Below are positions 5,828 through 9,107 of a DNA stretch of 9,107 nt, one piece after another. The stretch's first letter is position 1. Each line of letters begins with the position of its first letter. The stretch covers positions 1-9,107 of the forward strand of contig JAEKKE010000351.1 in the NCBI GenBank assembly GCA_019510535.1. The letters are read 5' to 3'. A program made the translations under genes and the position numbers. This stretch comes from Acidobacteriota bacterium (lineage in GTDB: Bacteria; Acidobacteriota; Terriglobia; Terriglobales; Acidobacteriaceae). The notes beneath the pieces were generated by a model. It searched no databases. It was not told the origin of the DNA and saw only the letters and a list, made by a program, of their open reading frames with translations.

Positions 5828-7075
5828 ATGAAGATGCGCTGGGCATATTGCCTGATGTTGCCTCTTCTGCAGGCAGCATGGGCCGGGGCGCAGCAGAGCG
5901 CTTCACCGCCGATGACGTTGCCGCAGGCGTTGGATTTTGCGCATAAGCAGAATCCGTCGTTGCTGTCGGCAGCGCAGCATGTTGAAGCGGTGAAGGCCGG
6001 TGAGATTACGGCAGGTCTGCGACAGAATCCGGTACTCACGGGCAGCGGACAGATGGTGACGTTGGGTCCCGATAACCCGAATGGGCCGGATTTCTATACG
6101 GCCGGTGTGCAGCGGCTGTTTGAGCGTGGCAACAAGCGCGGCGTTCACCTTGATCTGGCGCGCGCGACAACCGCATTGACCGATTCGCAGAGAGTCGACC
6201 TGCAACGGCAGACGGACTTCGCCATCAAGCAGGCGTTTACCCGGATGCTGTTCGCGAAGGACGCGCTTCGCGTCAGTGAAGACAACCTCACCGGATATCG
6301 CCGGACGGTTGAGCTGATGCAGGTGCGCCTGGATGCGGGGCAGATGAGCCGGAACGACTTCGCTCGCATCGAGCTGCAGCTTGCCGGGTTTGAGAGTGAT
6401 ACCGACAATGCCCGGCTGGCTTTGCAGCAGGCATCGACACAGTTGCAGAGTCTGATGGGCATTGAGCGCCCGAAGACGGACTTCGATGTGACCGGTTCGC
6501 TGGATACGCCTGCTCCGGCGCTGACGCTGGATGATCTACGTCAGAAGGCGCTGGATGCTCGTCCTGATGTTAAGGCTGCGTCGCAGCAGGTGGCTGTCAA
6601 TCAAGCGGGCGTTCGCCTGGCATACGCGAACGGAACGACCGATCCGACCTTGGAAGGCGAGTTCGAGCATAGCGGTCATGCGAATACTGCGGGCTTCAAC
6701 CTGCAGATTCCGCTCCGCGTCTTCGATCGCAACCAGGGCGAGAAAGAGCGCGCCAAGTACGAACTGGAATCCAGCAAACTGGCGCTGACCGCCGCGCGTA
6801 ACCAGGCCATTGCAGATGTGGATCAGTCTTACGAGGCATATCAGACGGCCCAGGCACAGGCGGCACGCTATCGCGATAAGTATCTCGATGAGGCCAGGCG
6901 CGTACGCGACAACCTGGAGTTCAGTTATCGCAACGGACAGGGAACGCTGCTTGATTATTTGAGCGCATTGCAGGATTACCGCTCGGTAAACCTGCAGAGC
7001 CTGACGGCGAATGCGCAGTTGCAGCTTGCGATCCACCAACTGAGTTATGTGACGTACACGGAGATTCTGCCATGA
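5828..7075 (+). CDS. TolC/CzcC-type outer-membrane efflux channel
   Basis: 415 aa. Forms, as a trimer, the outer-membrane and periplasmic exit duct of the tripartite pump encoded here. Residues 1-21 are a signal peptide (likely cut after AGA). There is no lipobox cysteine, unlike lipid-anchored CusC. Two outer-membrane efflux (OEP) repeats follow, about 30-215 and 232-412, each with long amphipathic helices. Family marks include LPQALDFAHKQNPSLLSA near the start, RPDVKAA (245-251), IPLRVFDRNQG (294-304) and GTLLDYLSALQDYR (372-385), typical of the CzcC/CusC branch. It overlaps the adaptor gene by 4 nt (ATGA), which implies coupled translation. Confidence 0.93.
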   Translation: MKMRWAYCLMLPLLQAAWAGAQQSASPPMTLPQALDFAHKQNPSLLSAAQHVEAVKAGEITAGLRQNPVLTGSGQMVTLGPDNPNGPDFYTAGVQRLFERGNKRGVHLDLARATTALTDSQRVDLQRQTDFAIKQAFTRMLFAKDALRVSEDNLTGYRRTVELMQVRLDAGQMSRNDFARIELQLAGFESDTDNARLALQQASTQLQSLMGIERPKTDFDVTGSLDTPAPALTLDDLRQKALDARPDVKAASQQVAVNQAGVRLAYANGTTDPTLEGEFEHSGHANTAGFNLQIPLRVFDRNQGEKERAKYELESSKLALTAARNQAIADVDQSYEAYQTAQAQAARYRDKYLDEARRVRDNLEFSYRNGQGTLLDYLSALQDYRSVNLQSLTANAQLQLAIHQLSYVTYTEILP

Positions 7076-8148
7076 AGAAAAGCGTGATGACGCTGGTGAT
7101 GACGGGCGCAGCGCTTGGCGTACTAAGCGGATGCAAAAGTGACGAGAAGGCTTTGCCGGATGCGAAGCCGAAGATCAATCTCAAGACCGAGGCTGTGCAT
7201 CTGCAAACAGTGAGCGATGGGTTAGAGATTCCCGCTCACGTCGATGTAGACCCCAGCAAGATGGTGCATGTCTACGCTCCATTGAGCGGCCGCCTGTTGA
7301 GCCTGGAAGTACGGCCAGGCCAGGAGGTGCGCAAGGGGCAGACTGTGGCCACATTGCAGAGCGGTGATGTGGCTGCGGCCCGCAGCGACTTTGAGAAAGC
7401 GAAGATCGAAGCGATGCGTGCTGACCGCGCTCTGGACCGTGGCAAGCTCTTGCTGGCGCACGAGGTGTTGAGCCAGGCGGACTTCGATGAGTTGAAGGCT
7501 GCCGATGATGCGGCGCACAGCGAGCAGGAGCGCGCGCGCCAGCGGATCCGTGAGCTTGGCTTCAGCGAGACCGGAACCTCCGATACCACGGCTGTGGTCG
7601 CTCCGATCGGTGGATCGGTGCTGGAGATTGGAACAGCGACGGGCGAGATGCAGCGTTCGCTGGAGACCTCGAACGGCATTGCGACAGTGGCGAATCTCGA
7701 CTCCGTTTGGGTCGTCGGCGATGTCTTCGAGCATGACCTGTCAGTGGTAAAGTCGCACTCCTCGGCGGACGTAACGCTGCAGGCATATCCGGGGGAGACT
7801 TTTCATGGAACGGTCGCCAATATCGGCGACGTCTTCGATCCGCAGACCCATGCGCTGAAGGTGCGCGTGGTGATGAACAACCCGGGCCATCGCCTGAAGC
7901 CGCAGATGTTCGGTTCCATCCGTATCGGAATGGGGCAGCGGCAGATGATCCTGGTGCCGATGGCGTCTGTCATTCACGACGGCGATATCGCCAGCGTCTA
8001 TGTGAAGAACGGCGAGAAGTACGACGCCCGCACCGTGAAGCTGGGTGCGACGCATGGTGACAAGGTCGAGATTGCCGGCGGCCTGAATGATGGCGACATG
8101 GTCGTGACCCAGGGAGCGGCGTTCCTGCGTACGCCGGTAGGAGACTAG
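7072..8148 (+). CDS. RND efflux periplasmic adaptor lipoprotein (CzcB/CusB-type)
   Basis: 358 aa membrane-fusion protein that bridges the inner-membrane permease and the outer-membrane channel in the periplasm. A lipobox LSGC gives C21 as the lipid-anchored first residue. Domains: barrel-sandwich halves at about 65-99 (VYAPLSGRLLSLEVRPGQEV) and 172-210 (AVVAPIGGSVLEI), an alpha-hairpin between them (100-165), a beta-barrel (about 211-290, VWVVGDVFEHDL) and a membrane-proximal domain (291-350). There is no long N-terminal extension and no His-, Met- or Cys-rich metal-binding stretch such as some CusB/CzcB proteins carry, so nothing in it names the substrate. The start ATG overlaps the channel stop codon, and the permease gene begins 2 nt after the stop. 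Confidence 0.93.
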   Translation: MKKSVMTLVMTGAALGVLSGCKSDEKALPDAKPKINLKTEAVHLQTVSDGLEIPAHVDVDPSKMVHVYAPLSGRLLSLEVRPGQEVRKGQTVATLQSGDVAAARSDFEKAKIEAMRADRALDRGKLLLAHEVLSQADFDELKAADDAAHSEQERARQRIRELGFSETGTSDTTAVVAPIGGSVLEIGTATGEMQRSLETSNGIATVANLDSVWVVGDVFEHDLSVVKSHSSADVTLQAYPGETFHGTVANIGDVFDPQTHALKVRVVMNNPGHRLKPQMFGSIRIGMGQRQMILVPMASVIHDGDIASVYVKNGEKYDARTVKLGATHGDKVEIAGGLNDGDMVVTQGAAFLRTPVGD

Positions 8149-8150
8149 CA

Positions 8151-9107
8151 ATGGAAGCCTTTCTGAAGACGCTGCTGCGCTATCGCGCAGTCGTGCTGAT
8201 TCTGCTGGCGGCCGCGCTGGTCGCGGGCACCTTCGGGTTTCTGCAACTGGATATCGAAGCGTATCCAGATCCTTCGCCACCGCTGGTGGAGGTCATTACG
8301 CAGAACCCGGCGTGGTCAGCCGAAGAGATAGAACAACAGGTAACCGCGCCGATCGAGACGGCCCTGAACGGTACGCCGCACCTGGAACAGATCCGGTCGA
8401 TCAGTATCTTCGGCCTGAGCGATGTGAAGCTCTACTTCAGCTTCGATTCAGACTACTTCCGCGATAAGCAGGAGATTCTGAATCGACTGCAGACTATCCA
8501 GTTGCCGAATGGACTGCAGCCGCAGTTGTCGCCGTGGTCGCCGATCGGTGAGATCTACCGCTATCAGCTCGCAGGCCCTGGCTACGACCTGAATGAGCTG
8601 AAAGCTACGCAGGATTGGCTGGTCCGCCGCGAGCTGAAGAAGGTGCCGGGCATCATCGATATCACCACCTTCGGCGGCACGACACGGCAGTATCAGATCG
8701 AGCCCGACCCGAATAAGCTGCTCAGCTACGGCGTGACGCTGTCGCAGTTGATCGCCGCAGTACAGAACAGCAACGCCAACGCTGGCGGAAACTATCTGTC
8801 GCTCGGTGACCAGAACGTGAACGTTCGTTCGCTGGGTCTGCTGAAGAACACGACGGACATCGGCAACGTGGTGATCGCGCAGAAGAACGGTACGCCGATT
8901 CTGGTGCGCGATGTCGCCAATGTGAAGGAAGGCTATCAGCCACGGCTGGGCAAGATCGGCCGCAACGGCCAGAACGATATCGTCGAAGGCATCGTTCTGC
9001 TGCAGAAAGAAGGGCAGAGCCTGCCGGCACTGGAAGGCCTGAAGAAGAAGCTGGCCGAGCTGAATACCGGAGGCCTGTTGCCGCCGGGCATGCAGATCAA
9101 GACGATC
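8151..9107 (+). CDS. CzcA/CusA-type RND efflux permease, N-terminal part
   Basis: Translates without a stop for 319 codons up to the window edge; a full RND permease is about 1,000-1,050 aa, so roughly the first third is visible. It is the proton-driven inner-membrane pump of the system. Seen: transmembrane helix 1 (about residues 12-31), then the periplasmic porter region with LDIEAYPDPSPP, SAEEIEQQVTAPIE, RSISIFGLSDVKLYF, SPIGEIYRY and the VPGIIDITTFGG segment. These are typical of the heavy-metal efflux (HME) branch, in particular the variant with NPAWSAEEIE. The transmembrane-4 charge-relay residues and the metal-binding methionines of CusA fall outside the window, so metal specificity is not shown. 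The ATG follows the adaptor stop by 2 nt. Confidence 0.93.
   Translation, partial: MEAFLKTLLRYRAVVLILLAAALVAGTFGFLQLDIEAYPDPSPPLVEVITQNPAWSAEEIEQQVTAPIETALNGTPHLEQIRSISIFGLSDVKLYFSFDSDYFRDKQEILNRLQTIQLPNGLQPQLSPWSPIGEIYRYQLAGPGYDLNELKATQDWLVRRELKKVPGIIDITTFGGTTRQYQIEPDPNKLLSYGVTLSQLIAAVQNSNANAGGNYLSLGDQNVNVRSLGLLKNTTDIGNVVIAQKNGTPILVRDVANVKEGYQPRLGKIGRNGQNDIVEGIVLLQKEGQSLPALEGLKKKLAELNTGGLLPPGMQIKTI

Noticed and set aside
1..9107. Mobile element, CRISPR array, tRNA or toxin-antitoxin pair
   Set aside because: No transposase or integrase motif, no spaced direct repeats, no tRNA-like cloverleaf and no small paired genes were seen. All long coding regions are explained by ordinary chromosomal families except the 138-aa membrane protein.

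Overview
The window carries eight protein-coding genes on both strands and looks chromosomal. I see no transposase, integrase, phage gene, CRISPR array, tRNA or rRNA. The DNA is GC-rich with a bacterial gene layout. The protein set (a carboxypeptidase Q-like M28 peptidase, a membrane-anchored LytM/M23 peptidase starting KKRFYIVFVSRDE, ThiL, a GGDEF/EAL protein and a CzcA/CusA-type efflux operon) resembles soil Acidobacteriota of the Terriglobus/Granulicella/Edaphobacter kind. That placement is from remembered family flavour, not a search, and is only moderately secure.

Left part, minus strand (1-2710): a secreted zinc peptidase of family M28 (57-1604) ends at a perfect 16-bp hairpin terminator (5-40). 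Upstream of it, on the same strand, lies an inner-membrane-anchored M23 cell-wall peptidase (1736-2710). A small GC-rich hairpin lies in the 131-nt gap between them. The M23 gene has a convincing sigma70-type promoter (2849-2877, minus strand) and a leader with two inverted repeats; its start is probably a TTG.

Middle, plus strand (2899-5271): thiL (thiamine-monophosphate kinase) is divergent from the M23 gene. It is followed by a stand-alone GGDEF/EAL protein whose cyclase half is degenerate and whose phosphodiesterase half looks intact. The leaders of these two genes share an unusual element just before their start codons: a TTGCCA...ATGGCAA dyad followed by CTTT(T)CAGGG. In front of the EAL gene the dyad is a perfect 8+8 bp palindrome over the likely -10 box.

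Right part, plus strand (5337-9107): an unrecognised 138-aa membrane protein comes first. It is followed by a tightly packed tripartite efflux operon: TolC/CzcC-like outer-membrane channel, lipoprotein adaptor and CzcA/CusA-type RND permease. The permease is cut by the window end. The channel and adaptor genes overlap by 4 nt, and adaptor and permease are 2 nt apart. Together they would move a substrate (metal ion or small toxic molecule, not decidable here) from inner membrane or periplasm to the outside.

No gap between genes exceeds 300 bases; the largest is 2711-2898. I do not see a clear undescribed multi-gene system. The most interesting signals are the shared thiL/EAL leader element, the palindrome over the EAL promoter and the unknown membrane protein in front of the efflux operon.
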